DNA from: Ephydatia muelleri
Lineage: Eukaryota > Porifera > Demospongiae > Spongillida > Spongillidae
Direction of reading: 5' to 3'
NCBI GenBank assembly: GCA_013339895.1
Contig: JABACO010000036.1
Location: 180,395-244,394, forward strand
DNA length: 64,000 nt
The notes beneath the pieces were generated by a model that did not search any database, was not told the origin of the DNA, and saw only the letters and a program-made list of their open reading frames with translations. The first letter of the stretch is position 1. The number at the start of each line of letters is the position of its first letter. Shown here piece after piece: positions 24,601-34,505 of this stretch. The position numbers and the translations under genes were made by a program.

Positions 24601-27600
24601 TGCCACGTTTTTAGGTGGTGGAACTTTTACCATTGCTTCTATCTTGCTTTCTAGTGGATGCAAACCTTCTGCGTCTATACGATGCCCCAAAAATTCAACC
24701 GAGTTGGCCATGAAAACACATTTGCTCTTTCTCACCGTGATGCCATGAGTCTTCAATCGTCCCAGCACTAGTTCCAGATTCTTCAGGTGTTCATCTTCAC
24801 TATCTCCCGTGATCAAAATATCATCAATGTAGCAAACCGTTCTTGACATGCCTTGCAACACGGAACCCATGAGTTTTTGGAAAATAGCGGGAGCCGACGC
24901 GATTCCAAACGGTAATCGAGTATATTGATACAGGCCCCTGTGTGTATTAATAGTGCACATTTTTCTCGAATCATTATCCAAAAGAAGTTGTTGATATGCA
25001 TTAGACAGGTCAAGTTTCGTGAATTATTTCCCCCCAGCTAACGTAGCAAACAATTCCTCTGGAACCGGAAGGGGGTACTGATCTACGTGCAGGGCAGAAT
25101 TCACAGTTATTTTAAAATCCCCACATATTCTGATACTTCGGTCTGGCTTCGCAACTGGTACAATGGGAGTTGCCCATTCACTGTACTTAACTGGACAGAT
25201 AACCCCCGTTTTTTCCAGCCGTTCAAGCTCCGTTTCAATCTGCTCTTTGATTGCAAAAGGTACTGATCTTGGTCTACAAAAAACTGGTTGGGCTCCCTCT
25301 TTTAGAACTAGTCTTGCTTTAAAGGGATGTATCTCGCCTAGGTTGTCATTAAACACTTCTGGAAAACCTTTTACCAATACTTCGACCTTTTCTGCATACC
25401 CTGTTGTGTGCCAAGTTACCAGTGCATTTATTTGATGCCATTGTATCCTGAACGTCTGTAACCAATCTCTGCCCAGCAAACTGGGGCCTTTTCCCGCCAC
25501 CACAACTAATCTACAATGCTTTTCCTGATCTCCAAGCCTGACCCTCACTCTAACTTCTCCACATACCTCTATTCTCTGAGTAGTATACGTGGCCAGTCTC
25601 ACGGCAGAGGCAGTCAGCTGTAGTTTGGAAAACTTTTTCCTATAGGTGTCTTCGGAAATGAGAGACACTGCAGCTCCCGTGTCAATTTCCATCATCAGCA
25701 TTTCTCCATTGATCTCCATCTTCACCCTGTAGACACTAGTTCCCGAGGTGTCCTGTGACTTAAACACTGAGCCCATTGTTTCCTCACACAATGTATCAAT
25801 TACATGATACCTGTGACCTTTGCACTCATCTTCACCTTGTTCTTCCATCCATTTCGTCTCTTCTTTATCCTGTCTTGTCTTGCACTTTGCTTCTATGTGT
25901 CCCTTCTTGTGGCACCTATAACACACTGCATTTTTAAAACGACAATGCTCAGCTTGATGACCCCTTTTTCCACAATGCCTACAACCCTGTCCTCCTTGTG
26001 TCCGACTACTTACGTGATCCTGAAACTTTTGTACCCGTCCTTCTGACGCTTGAACAACTTGACTGTTTTTCTGAGCTGTTTCCATGCCTCGAGCTATTTG
26101 CACCGCCTTTTCGAAGTCCAGGTTCGCTTCTGACAGTAACCTCCTCTGGATACTTTCATTTGTCAGTCCGCACACGAAACGGTCTCTCAACGCCTCTGTC
26201 AAAAATGCTCCAAACGTACACGTACCCGCTAAGCATTTAATCTCTGCGACATACTCCAAAACCGACTCCCCATTACCTTGGTTACGCCGGTTAAAATGGA
26301 ACCGTTCAACAACGACCAGGCGCTTCGGTTCGAAGTGTTCCCGAAGTGCTGTCGCCAACTGGTCATACGTCTTTTCACCGGGTACTTCCGGATGCAGCAA
26401 ACTCCTAACTTGCTCAGGTCTTTTCGTAAGTATTCATCTATTTGTGAGCTGGAAAAACGTCAGTGTGTGCAACTAGGATCATGCAGCATACAAGATGAAG
26501 AAGGCTGCAAAGTCCTTCAGCCACTACATTACCCAGTGTCAAGACATCAGCTAGTTGAAACTCATAAATCTGCTAAATTTTTTCACTGTTGCTTGATGGC
26601 TCAACAGATGCTGGAAACATGGATAACGAGTTATTCCTTGTGCTGCTATTTGAAAAAGAGGGAGTGAATGAGAAAGTGGTAAATCACAGCACCAGTTACT
26701 CAAAGTATGTGTGCCATCATCAGAAACTGCCGAAAGTCTCTTCCATGCATTTACAGAAGCATTGAAGGTGATTGGTATTTCATCAATTAGTAAGGAAGAC
26801 TGCATAAAGATGATTGGTATTCCAACAGATGGAGCATCAAGTAATATTGCAAAGCGCAGGACTAAAGGCCAAAATGTCACCAGCTTGAAGAGATAATTTT
26901 TTCACTGTTGCTTGATGGCTCAACAGATGCTGGAAACATGGATAACGAGTTATTCCTTGTGCTGCTATTTGAAAAAAGAGGGAGTGAATGAGAAAGTGGT
27001 AAATCACAGCACCAGTTACTCAAAGTATGTGTGCCATCATCAGAAACTGCCGAAAGTCTCTTCCATGCATTTACAGAAGCATTGAAGGTGATTGGTATTT
27101 CATCAATTAGTAAGGAGGACTGCATAAAGATGATTGGTATTCCAACAGATGGAGCATCAAGTAATATTGCAAAGCGCAGGACTAAAGGCCAAAATGTCAC
27201 CAGCTTGAAGAGATAATTGTACAGGTTAGAGGATGCATTTTAGATGATAGCACTGCATGTAAAGGTGAGAAACCTATCAGAGCTAGTGGTTCACTGTGGA
27301 TTTCTCACTAGTTGGGGGCAATGAAACATATTCTCTCTCAATATGGCGCCGTATACAAACCATATTGCCTCACTTTCTCAAGATACTACACTGAATCGAC
27401 AGACAGAGCAAAGATTGTGGGCTATTATAATAATAAGTGGACTAATGCAAGTACCTGTTGGGGCGTGCTCTCTACATTGACCTTTGTGCAATACTGTCTA
27501 AGGTGATTCAGAATGATCACCTTGACATTCTCGAGGCTCTTAGTATTGTACTCATGCAGCTCAAAGAAACAGGTATCCTGTGCCAATGGTAACATTGGGG

Positions 27601-30600
27601 AAATGTGAAAACAAAAATGGAAAGGTTTTATGCTGATAGCATGAATTATGCCATTTTCTTGATTAATTTTAAAACTGGTTTGTGTGTCAATTGTCAAACA
27701 CCTACCACATCAATATAGCATATAGCATGTAGGGCTTTGAAATTGTAAAGCTGCTCAAGTTGAAGTAACATTAAATCATATTCATGTTGTTCATCATATC
27801 TGCTAAGAGTTTACCACACTAACAGTTTCTATAGAGATGCATATTAAAAAACCTCGATATAATCAAATTGCTTTCGCTCCCCATGAGTTGGGCTGCAGAA
27901 CACAAATTGAGTGTAGAAAAAGTGTAGCACATCCAAATTTGTCAAGGCACATTAAATGAACTGGTGATGGTTTCATGTTATTTGAATGGGACATGCAAAT
28001 CATGTTAGTCTGGGTTCATCTAGTAACATGAATCCATCGACATAGCCATACAACAAAGCAGAACGATGTGTTTTAAGTACACTGATAGCTGGCACACATA
28101 TAACACAAGTAAGTACTTCATTATATTGTTACCAAATAGCACAAGTAGATCTATGCATGTCTCAATCACATGGCAAATCCGTATTGATACATAGCAATTT
28201 GCACACATTGCTCAATCCAAGTCACACTTAACCAATACTCACCAAGAATTCTGGGTGGAACAGCATAAGAGTACACTGGAGAGAAAAGTGATTCTCTACC
28301 GAGAAAAACATTGTGATAAACAAAAATAGATTTCAAGAAATCATCCCAATGTAAGAATACATGTGTGCAACGAATGTCACCCATTATACAGGAATACCAC
28401 ACCAAATAATGCAATTTCTCTGCGCATACAAGACTCAGAGTACTTAAGGGGCAATTTAAAACAATTCATGATACTGATGCCCAATTTGCAAATATACTTG
28501 ACAAGCGCCACACTGCATCATAATAACAAATTTCCTCGTACAAAAATAGCAAAGAGCAGTTGCAATGGACGAGCACATACTAGATATTAAATATCTATTG
28601 TGACTGTATACAATTCATTGTACAGACAACTAATTGAAATGTGGGAGCATAAAGTGCTTCTGTGATTTTGTAATCTATGGTACATCACTTAATTTAGAAA
28701 AGACTTGAACAATTTACTTTGGCACGTAACTCGTTTTTCACTCTAGTGTAGTTTCAATTTTCTCAAGGTCAATTGCCTTCTACTGTTACACACAGATCAC
28801 AAAAACCCAACTGCGTCAAGTAATTAAACTACCATCAACTGAAGTACTAGTATCTCATTCGACATAGTGTGTGGGCTTTGAAAGCTAGTCACGGTGATTT
28901 ATCTTTAATCAAATGATGCCAGATGCGATTAATTTGTTAGCCATGGAGTTGCGGAACCTTTCTTTCGTCATTATCATTTGTGTTCTTTGCATGTACGTCT
29001 TTCAAATTGTCCTGAATGTCCCCGCTGTGGGATGAGTGTGCCCCCATGATGGACAGTAATTCAGATTGCAGGCATTCATGTGGAGTGTATTACAGTATCT
29101 ATCATGAAAAGCTCCCAATGCAGGTTAATACTTCATATAGTTCCAGCTCTGGGCCCCGGAAACCATGGTGTAGCGTCTTACTGTTAACCATACACAGAGT
29201 GTTGACTTTTATCTATTGTAATTGCGCATAGCACAACATGAAAACAGCTGACCTTCCAATTCAAAAAATGCATATTTGTTTTGAATAGGCACACGTAAAT
29301 GACTGCTGGTGTCATTCGGCAGTCCGTATAGCTGTACTGCAACAGCCTTCACACACAGGAACTCGATCTCTTAACAACTCCATGACTCATCCTCAGACCA
29401 AGTTTATGTAAGCTTTCATTGCAGCAAAACATCTTGTAATTACAAATTGCAGATGTTCAAAAGAGGATGTTTTTAATAAATGTTAGCCCCTAGGGTTTAA
29501 AGTGCTTGAAACACATGGCATCATTTGTAGAATGCAGCAATGAGCACCATCAATCTGAAGTTGCGTCCCCCATGGGCACACTCAGGACAATAGACATTAA
29601 TACAACATTGCTATTTATCAAAGGACATAATCCTAGTGAGTACTTTCTTTTTTGTATGGCTTCTGTTTACCACCATAGCTATTGGAATTTTTCGTAACAC
29701 GCCCTCTTAACCAAAGCGATTCAGTATACCTTTGAACACCTATACTACTGCAAAACAAGAACAGGGTTTGTTAAAACGTATTTCAGGATTTTGTGATTTT
29801 CAATCTTCAAACCACACGCTCAATAACTAGTGCTTGATGATTTTTTACATGTCTGTTATAGCAAACACTATAGCCAAATCATCGGTTAGTCTTCTGTTCA
29901 GTTTAGACAAAATTGGTCATTGAGATCAAGCAAACTAGACAACGCAGTAACATTCAAGTGCCATAGAACTACCAATTCGACAGCGTGACGCATGTAATTC
30001 AATTTAGGCAGCTTTGTTTCAAACTGCTTCCCCCCACCATCAATCACCTTTTTAAGTGGAAGTAGTTAAGGAAATTAAGGTTACAATGCAGAAAGATCTA
30101 GCAACTTCAGCTGCTTCATAAATAGTGGGGGCAGATAATAATTAGTTATAACTGTTTCTACCTCAATGAACCAGTTACAGATGTAGCGGATACAATAGTA
30201 ATCAGGACTTAGGATTCACACCAATACAATTGAGACTCATTAAATAGTCAGAGTTCTAACTCCTCGCGCATGTGCAAACCACACCCTAACTACTAAAGCG
30301 CCTGTGCGCATGCGCTACACAGACAAGCAATGGAATGTTAATTGTGCCAAAGATTGAACATGACATCTTGATACTCCTGCCACACAATCTCAATCAATTC
30401 CATGACTTTGCTCACACAAATACTTTCAAGCATGCTGAAACACACACAAAAAGTCAACTACGTGTACATTGTAAGACAACTAAATCCCTTTACTGTCAAA
30501 CACTGTGCAGGCAAATCATAATGTAGATAGATTCTACACTAAAGCGCATATTCATATCACGTCGACATTTACTACAGCTGAGTGCAGTTGTTAATGTGAG

Positions 30601-32150
30601 CTGCTCTATTTATTAACCACAAGAATTAGTCTTTATCCCTCCAAGTCTAAATACAAAGCAAGTTGTACATATGGGATCGTTTCCGCGAAAAGGGACCTAA
30701 CAGATGTTTTTTCAAGATTTCAAATTCTAGAAGTCTGAAATGTCCTCGACACTTCTTACGCACTGATAATCGAAGTATCTGTCATGAAGTTGCAAGGCTC
30801 TGAATATTTAATTAGCCATACATTTCAACGCAAGTGTTACTTTTGTATTGCACGTACTAGAAATTTTATAATGTATGCGCTAGGTTCCTTTTTGCAGAAA
30901 CGATCACATATAATGATCTACTAAACATCTCATTTTTCTCAATTTTACGTATACATTTCATGGGTTGTGAAGAATATATGAGTGTATGTGTGTGTGTGTG
31001 GGCTTGGGTGTGGATGTGTGTGTGGCTGGATGTGTGTACTAGGGTGTGGCATTTGTATATACAATAGAAGTGCATAAAATTCCTATAGCCTCTGCACATG
31101 CATGTTTTAAGAGTTGTATGGACCAAACAAGCCTTACGTAATAGCCATATGCACTGTACACCATAGTATGCAAATCATGCAATTTGCTATTTAGATGCCA
31201 CCAATCCAATAGTAAACGTACTGTACAGTTGTATTGAAATCTACAACTGCACCCCAAATCAAAAAAAGCATGCAATCACTTAGGTGTATTGTCATGGATT
31301 TGTTATTATGCCTAGATGTACAAACTCAAACTCTATCTGCTACAACTGCTCCCATAGTAACTGCAAAATGCCACAAGATCAGTAACATATTGCCTCCCCA
31401 AGAAGCAAATTACCTTTCTGTGCAGATGTCATGAACGGGCTTCTCTTGAACAATGTGGAGCTCATTGTTGTTCAAATTATAATTGCAGATCAATGGTACT
31501 GATGTCAAGGAGTTGAGAGATGAGGATATAAGACTGCTATTTTTTGGAGTACGTGATGGTTGAATGGCTGAAGAACCATAGCAAAGCTTGTGGTCCTATA
31601 GAGATTCAAAATACAATCAATTTAAATAACCAGTTAGCAAAGACACTGATAGTTACAGATATTAATACTAAACATACCAGGTCACAGCAGGACATACGTA
31701 AAATACACAGCGTACACAATGTAGCTAACAAGGGCGTACCTCAGTGGTGACTCGATGCACAATGTGAAACTTTTTTCTCTTCTTCCTAGGTTTTACTTCA
31801 GCAATTAATTCATCTGTGAAAACCTATGCGGCCATCGATAACACTACATGTAATATCGATCCATCACACCGCAAAACCCCAATTCGTGTGCCTGTACAAA
31901 CAGTGAATCCTACCATTCAATAGGCCCACCCTCCAGGCCAACACCAGCTAACCTCGAACAACCACGTGCAGGGATGGTAAGATATAATACTCGGGCTTAC
32001 ATCATCGTCCTCGTTCAAGTATAAGCTTTCACTGTTGTAGTCAACCACTTCTAAGACACCAGTACTCGCGTCGGCATTTTCATGTAACCTGGTCACTGTT
32101 TCACTGCTGTTGGAGTGGGAGCGGATGCGATCCTTGATTGATGTAGCCTC
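12601..32150 (-). CDS. CTDSPL2: CTD small phosphatase-like protein 2 (multi-exon)
   Basis: Twelve minus-strand exons join in consistent phase to about 390 codons: ~32150-32001, 31823-31740, 31595-31414, 28295-28243, 18834-18759, 17454-17396, 15894-15842, 15147-15061, 14671-14609, 13901-13695, 13617-13522 and 12663-12601 (stop). The catalytic HAD-type motif DxDxT is seen as LVLDLDETLVHC, split across two exons, followed by [27 protein letters not shown] and [11 protein letters not shown]. In the family these are Mg-dependent Ser/Thr phosphatases related to SCP/Dullard enzymes, usually nuclear. The N-terminal half is acidic, then basic (PRKKRKK, a likely nuclear signal), and keeps the vertebrate-like LFSPVYSY patch. 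The first exon's 5' limit and the start codon were not found. The 9.4 kb intron 18835-28242 is full of transposons. Confidence 0.88.
13522..13617 (-). CDS. CTDSPL2: CTDSPL2 exon, LSNGIP...IPFLE segment
   Basis: Thirty-two codons in phase 0/0, containing [20 protein letters not shown] and LIPFLESLL. This is the conserved helix pair after the NSPQAF motif. Splice sites are TTTAG and GTATGT. Confidence 0.88.
13695..13901 (-). CDS. CTDSPL2: CTDSPL2 exon, phosphatase core
   Basis: Sixty-nine codons, phase 0/0. It contains [39 protein letters not shown] and [14 protein letters not shown]. These carry the HAD motif II Thr/Ser region and the conserved acidic motif (VDNS), which are needed for Mg binding and phosphate handling in the family. 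Confidence 0.92.
14609..14671 (-). CDS. CTDSPL2: CTDSPL2 exon, VRLRP segment
   Basis: Twenty-one codons, phase 0/0: [20 protein letters not shown] plus E. It matches the family's YVRLRP..EFLE..S...E segment. Acceptor TGTCAG, donor GTAAGT. Confidence 0.88.
15061..15147 (-). CDS. CTDSPL2: CTDSPL2 exon, second half of the catalytic motif
   Basis: Twenty-nine codons starting DETLVHCSL, the second Asp and Thr of the DxDxT nucleophile motif. Acceptor TTTTTCAG, donor GTAATT. Confidence 0.9.
15436..15460 (+). repeat. 25-base C homopolymer
   Basis: An uninterrupted run of 25 C lies in a CTDSPL2 intron. The exact length in an assembly is likely to be unreliable. Confidence 0.95.
15842..15894 (-). CDS. 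CTDSPL2: CTDSPL2 exon, first half of the catalytic motif
   Basis: Fifty-three bases, phase 1 to 0, encoding [17 protein letters not shown]. It carries the nucleophilic first Asp of DxDxT. The next exon supplies DET. Confidence 0.9.
17396..17454 (-). CDS. CTDSPL2: CTDSPL2 exon, FIKxxPPLT segment
   Basis: Fifty-nine bases, phase 2 to 1, encoding [19 protein letters not shown]. It corresponds to the conserved FIKHVPPLT...N..PALP stretch just before the catalytic domain. Confidence 0.85.
18759..18834 (-). CDS. CTDSPL2: CTDSPL2 exon, linker ending in DPMD
   Basis: Seventy-six bases with a good polypyrimidine acceptor (CTTGTGGATTTTAG) and GTGAGT donor. It encodes [19 protein letters not shown] then HDPMD. 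Phases agree with the exons at 28243-28295 and 17396-17454. DPMD lies where the family has a DPY motif before FIK. Confidence 0.7.
19409..19850 (+). other. Open frames in a CTDSPL2 intron, unrecognised
   Basis: Two adjoining frames (19417-19674 and 19649-19849) are open: the first has [20 protein letters not shown] and the second [20 protein letters not shown]. They overlap in different frames, suggesting a decayed coding fragment inside the intron. No family was recognised. Confidence 0.25.
20672..20832 (-). repeat. 3' LTR of Ty3/gypsy element 3
   Basis: The 161 bp block is bounded by TGTCA...TGACA and is immediately preceded (minus strand) by a purine tract AAGGAGAGAGGAG. The purine tract fixes one end well. 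The far end is chosen from the short inverted TGTCA/TGACA repeat and is less certain, since the 5' LTR is missing. Confidence 0.55.
20847..21457 (-). pseudogene. Gypsy 3 integrase C-terminal part
   Basis: Beyond the DNA transposon the minus strand resumes with [20 protein letters not shown], the conserved integrase 'AYR..PH..TG.SP' region, then [20 protein letters not shown] and a C-terminal module with [19 protein letters not shown]. The tail is acidic and ends [16 protein letters not shown], typical of gypsy integrase ends. It is cut off from the catalytic core by the inserted element. Confidence 0.85.
21461..23192. mobile_element. CACTA-like DNA transposon inserted in gypsy 3 integrase
   Basis: The 1732 bp insert has imperfect terminal inverted repeats: CACTGCGTGACATAGTATCG at the left and CACGGCGCGACAGTGTACCG (reverse strand) at the right, 22 of 27 bases matching. 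A 3-base duplication, ATC, flanks it (21458-21460 and 23193-23195). Removing insert and one ATC puts the integrase back in frame, which confirms the borders. CACTG starts, 3-base duplications and repeated subterminal motifs (TATGCAG, six direct copies) are hallmarks of the CACTA/EnSpm group. No transposase is seen, so it is non-autonomous. Confidence 0.85.
23193..24981 (-). pseudogene. Gypsy 3 RT end, RNase H and integrase core
   Basis: Two collinear frames separated by a TAA near 24475. RT shows [20 protein letters not shown] and the catalytic YIDD (near 24830). RNase H shows [14 protein letters not shown] and LTDHKPL. The zinc-binding domain (HQNHPG...CEC) leads into integrase with VDFAGPF, SDNGPQF and GLVERFVQS, so the D,D,E triad is present. 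The frame then runs into the inserted transposon at 23192. Confidence 0.88.
25024..26400 (-). CDS. Gypsy 3 gag end, protease and RT start
   Basis: A 458-codon open frame. Residues about 1-110 are gag capsid-like ([20 protein letters not shown]). Two CCHC zinc knuckles follow ([14 protein letters not shown] and [14 protein letters not shown]). The aspartic protease active site is [12 protein letters not shown]. The RT N-terminus ([20 protein letters not shown], then [15 protein letters not shown]) is cut by a TAA in a position that is normally aromatic. The frame is open upstream of the first Met, so the true start is outside. Confidence 0.87.
   Translation of the reverse strand: MLHPEVPGEKTYDQLATALREHFEPKRLVVVERFHFNRRNQGNGESVLEYVAEIKCLAGTCTFGAFLTEALRDRFVCGLTNESIQRRLLSEANLDFEKAVQIARGMETAQKNSQVVQASEGRVQKFQDHVSSRTQGGQGCRHCGKRGHQAEHCRFKNAVCYRCHKKGHIEAKCKTRQDKEETKWMEEQGEDECKGHRYHVIDTLCEETMGSVFKSQDTSGTSVYRVKMEINGEMLMMEIDTGAAVSLISEDTYRKKFSKLQLTASAVRLATYTTQRIEVCGEVRVRVRLGDQEKHCRLVVVAGKGPSLLGRDWLQTFRIQWHQINALVTWHTTGYAEKVEVLVKGFPEVFNDNLGEIHPFKARLVLKEGAQPVFCRPRSVPFAIKEQIETELERLEKTGVICPVKYSEWATPIVPVAKPDRSIRICGDFKITVNSALHVDQYPLPVPEELFATLAGGK
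26440..27590 (+). pseudogene. hAT-type transposase remnant (ZNF862-like)
   Basis: Frame-shifted plus-strand pieces line up in order with hAT transposase/ZNF862-like proteins: [66 protein letters not shown], then [17 protein letters not shown] and [19 protein letters not shown]. At least three frame changes and a tandem duplication break it. In the family these domains catalyse cut-and-paste transposition or are domesticated. This copy is dead. Confidence 0.75.
26577..27215 (+). repeat. Tandem duplication of a 319/320 bp hAT segment
   Basis: Unit 1 (26577-26895) and unit 2 (26896-27215) are nearly identical. The differences I saw are one extra A in an A-run (AAAAAGAGGG against AAAAAAGAGGG) and GAAGAC against GAGGAC. 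The duplication lies entirely inside the transposase remnant. Confidence 0.92.
28243..28295 (-). CDS. CTDSPL2: CTDSPL2 exon, LFSPVYSY segment
   Basis: Fifty-three bases, phase 2 to 1, encoding [17 protein letters not shown]. It matches the short conserved IFSPVF.F patch in the N-terminal half of vertebrate CTDSPL2. Acceptor CGGTAG, donor GTGAGT. Confidence 0.75.
28415..30670. other. CTDSPL2 intron, no feature recognised
   Basis: AT-rich sequence without a supported exon, RNA gene or complete repeat. Confidence 0.4.
30674..30905. mobile_element. MITE, ~232 bp, GGATCGTTTCC ends (copy A)
   Basis: Terminal inverted repeats of about 25 bp (GGATCGTTTCCGCGAAAAGG at the left; the right end is the imperfect reverse complement). 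A second copy with the same internal order lies at 61402-61625. It is non-coding and lies in a CTDSPL2 intron. Confidence 0.8.
30977..31032 (+). repeat. TG microsatellite
   Basis: Imperfect (TG)n with GGGCTTGGGTGTGG interruptions. Confidence 0.8.
31414..31595 (-). CDS. CTDSPL2: CTDSPL2 N-terminal exon
   Basis: 182 bases, phase 0 to 2, serine- and proline-containing ([20 protein letters not shown]) and ending [19 protein letters not shown]. Acceptor CTCTATAG, donor GTAATT. Phases fit the exons on both sides; sequence similarity to known proteins is low, as expected for this region. Confidence 0.65.
31740..31823 (-). CDS. CTDSPL2: CTDSPL2 N-terminal exon with basic nuclear-signal-like patch
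   Basis: Twenty-eight codons, phase 0/0: [27 protein letters not shown]. The run KPRKKRKK is a classical nuclear localisation pattern. The acceptor chosen (CGCATAG) keeps the frame with the upstream exon; a second AG nine bases further in would break it. Confidence 0.65.
32001..32150 (-). CDS. CTDSPL2: Probable first visible CTDSPL2 exon (5' limit uncertain)
   Basis: Open frame ending at a GTAAGC donor, with [20 protein letters not shown] and [20 protein letters not shown]. It is acidic and serine-rich. No in-frame ATG was found, so it either starts at an acceptor near 32200 or the frame continues from an unseen exon. Confidence 0.5.
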
Positions 32151-32575
32151 TTCACACCAAATGACGCTGCTTGAGCATGATCTCCAACTTCCCTGGTTGG
32201 AGTTAAATTGTCATGACGTATGGCTTACACAATGCCAGAAACAGTCCCACCACACACACGTACGGATACATGTACAATACACACCACAATAATGCACGGA
32301 AACCGCTGAACGACGCACAACAACAAAAACACATCTTTCTGCATTTAACAACAGTTTAACAGGCTTAGTAGCTAGAAAACGATACCTTCCTCACCGTTTT
32401 CCTTCCTGTGGAAGTCTCAGTACATTGAGTGGCTAGCATAATGAACTATAGCACCTCAGTTAATTAATTAACACAATCAGTAGCAATGTTTCATTGCAGA
32501 ACATTAGGTCTCGTCCCCACTCTTACCTACGTAACAAAGTCGCATTGGAATTTGGCTTATCTCAAGGGTGGCGCA

Positions 32576-32578
<3 letters not shown>

Positions 32579-32610
<32 letters not shown>
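32579..32610 (+). repeat. 32-base G homopolymer
   Basis: Uninterrupted G run. It could form G-quadruplex structure, and its true length is uncertain in any assembly. Confidence 0.95.
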
Positions 32611-32613
<3 letters not shown>

Positions 32614-33604
32614 GTCCGGCTTTGGCCCGACCAATCTTAATACTGAGCTTAAAATATATATATATACTAGTTTCTTAAATCCTAAGGAGGTTGCTGTTTA
32701 TGTACAATGTATAACCACATAAGGGTCACTCGCTGTATTCCTCTCACATTAATAACTTTAATACTTTCTACACGTGCGTGAGATTAACAAATGGCTAGCA
32801 TAGGCATTCCTAAGAAGTTCCACCCGCCAAAGAGCAGTTGTATGATGTTGATTTATCTTCAATAGCGAATGAGTTTGTTTGTGGAAGTGAACATAGAATG
32901 CATGTTTTCGGTAAATTTTAATTGTGTTTTCTTAATGTAAATTTGTAACTTTGTTTTATGCGTCATAATTGCACAATATTACACTACGAAGTATGGCAGC
33001 TATCGATATAGAAAAAATTTATGGCCACGCCCAAGCCGGACCAATGCTGAATGCTTCCGCCACCCGTTGAAAGTAAGCGCAGTACAGGTGAATATCTGTG
33101 TTATGCACACTTCGAGGACTCAAACGGCATAATTTTAATGCAAATATACGCCATGATACGGGCCTGTGACTAATAGCGCTCCATTTAGAGTGCTTGGTTT
33201 CAAAAAGCTTTTGTTCTAATCTATGATTTGTCTGACGTGAGTGACAAAAACATATACAGAAATGCTGGTTGTATTTGATCTGGTTGCTGTTTTTAGCAGA
33301 CTTATTTTCAGTGAGCCGTAACAAGGCGCTGAATACGACCGATTAATGTATACTATGGCATGGCGGCACCGCTTAGAGGTTACCAACATTTCTTTGCCGC
33401 ACATTCCATACCAATTACCACGTATACTTTGGCCGCACGGCCGCATTGCGTCATTAATATCGTCAGATACGCTACTGATCTAGAGATACTGACACTTAGA
33501 CTCTTTCTGCGTTACTGCAACAGAACAATGCTACTCTACACATGACATGCCTGTGTTTGTGCCATGTCATAGACGCTCCCCTTTATTGAAGAGTGCATTC
33601 ATAG

Positions 33605-34055
33605 GAACAGGTTTAAGATTTGCATGCCCCCAACCAAATAAACCAAAATACAGGTGAGGCTAAGACATCACACACAGCCCACATAACATGCTTGTGCATG
33701 TAACACGCCCTTGGTCCCTCCCCTTTTTGAACAGGAGAGGTTCAAGTGTTTAAGAGTTGCATGCCCCCAACCAAACAAACCAAAATACAGGTGAGGCTGC
33801 ACTACTGAGACATCACGCACAGCCCACATGACATGCTTGTGCATGTGACACGCCCTTGGCCCCTCCCATTTTTGAACAGGAGAGGTTCAAGTGTGCATAC
33901 ATAGGAACAATTTTAAGAGTTGCATGCCCCCAACCAAACAAACCAAAATACTGGTGAGGCGCACTACTGAGACATCACACAAAGCCCACATGACATGCCT
34001 ATGCATGTGGCACGCCCTTGGACCCTCCCCTTTTTGAACAGGAGAGGTTAAAGTG
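33605..34055 (+). repeat. Direct repeats, three ~140-160 bp units
   Basis: Three units each contain TTGCATGCCCCCAACCAAA, CAAAATACAGGTGAGG-type and TTTTTGAACAGGAGAGGTT blocks. Unit starts are near 33621, 33759 and 33921. The same unit appears in inverted orientation at 35340-35630. Confidence 0.88.
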
Positions 34056-34392
34056 TGAATGAAAGAGTCAAAGTTAATAATGAGTTACTGTTTTCAATGG
34101 ACTTTCAAACACTCCATGAATACATTGTAATCTCATCATTCAGCTGTGCATGAGAATATCTTCATGGTGTCTGAAATTTCACATTTATTCTGAAGTGCAA
34201 ATAAGGAATGACACAAAACTGATACACAAAGTTTTTATGGAAGTGTGTTATTGAGAAAGTGACTGATTGATTGCTTACGACTGACGTTGAACTTAATGGC
34301 AATGAGAGCAGTAATGATCTAGGTAAAAATTGTTAAAGTAGCACATTATAATTTATTGCATGGAGTTTTAATCAATTACGTTACAGTCATAC

Positions 34393-34505
34393 CTCTGGCC
34401 ACACAATACTCTTGTTGATTCTGGAGGTATAAACTGATGCCGTCAACTTAACATCTCCATGAGATAATGAAATATCTCCAACAACTTTAGAGGGTTCAGA
34501 GTTGA
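34393..34505 (-). CDS. Segment ending SIVWPE
   Basis: Thirty-seven codons after a TTTTCCAG acceptor: NSEPSKVVGDISLSHGDVKL then TASVYTSRINKSIVWPE and a GTATGA donor. The plus-strand paralogue ends LTSLNKQIVWPE at its own donor (50918). Confidence 0.55.

Larger units (their letters stand above)
20833..26430 (-). mobile_element. Ty3/gypsy element 3 (5'-truncated, split by a DNA transposon)
   Basis: A minus-strand gag-pol lies in one frame apart from two TAA stops (near 25021 and 24475) and an insertion at 21461-23192. Order: gag tail with two CCHC knuckles, protease, RT, RNase H, zinc-binding domain, integrase, 3' LTR. It sits in the 9.4 kb intron of CTDSPL2 in the same orientation as the host gene. 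The 5' end stops near 26430 beside a hAT remnant, so the 5' LTR and gag start are missing. RT and integrase resemble invertebrate K02A2.6-type gypsy elements. Confidence 0.88.

Noticed and set aside
28979-29231. Cys-rich plus-strand frame resembling a zinc-binding motif
   Set aside because: Very short, with stops close by and no conserved spacing that I can assign.
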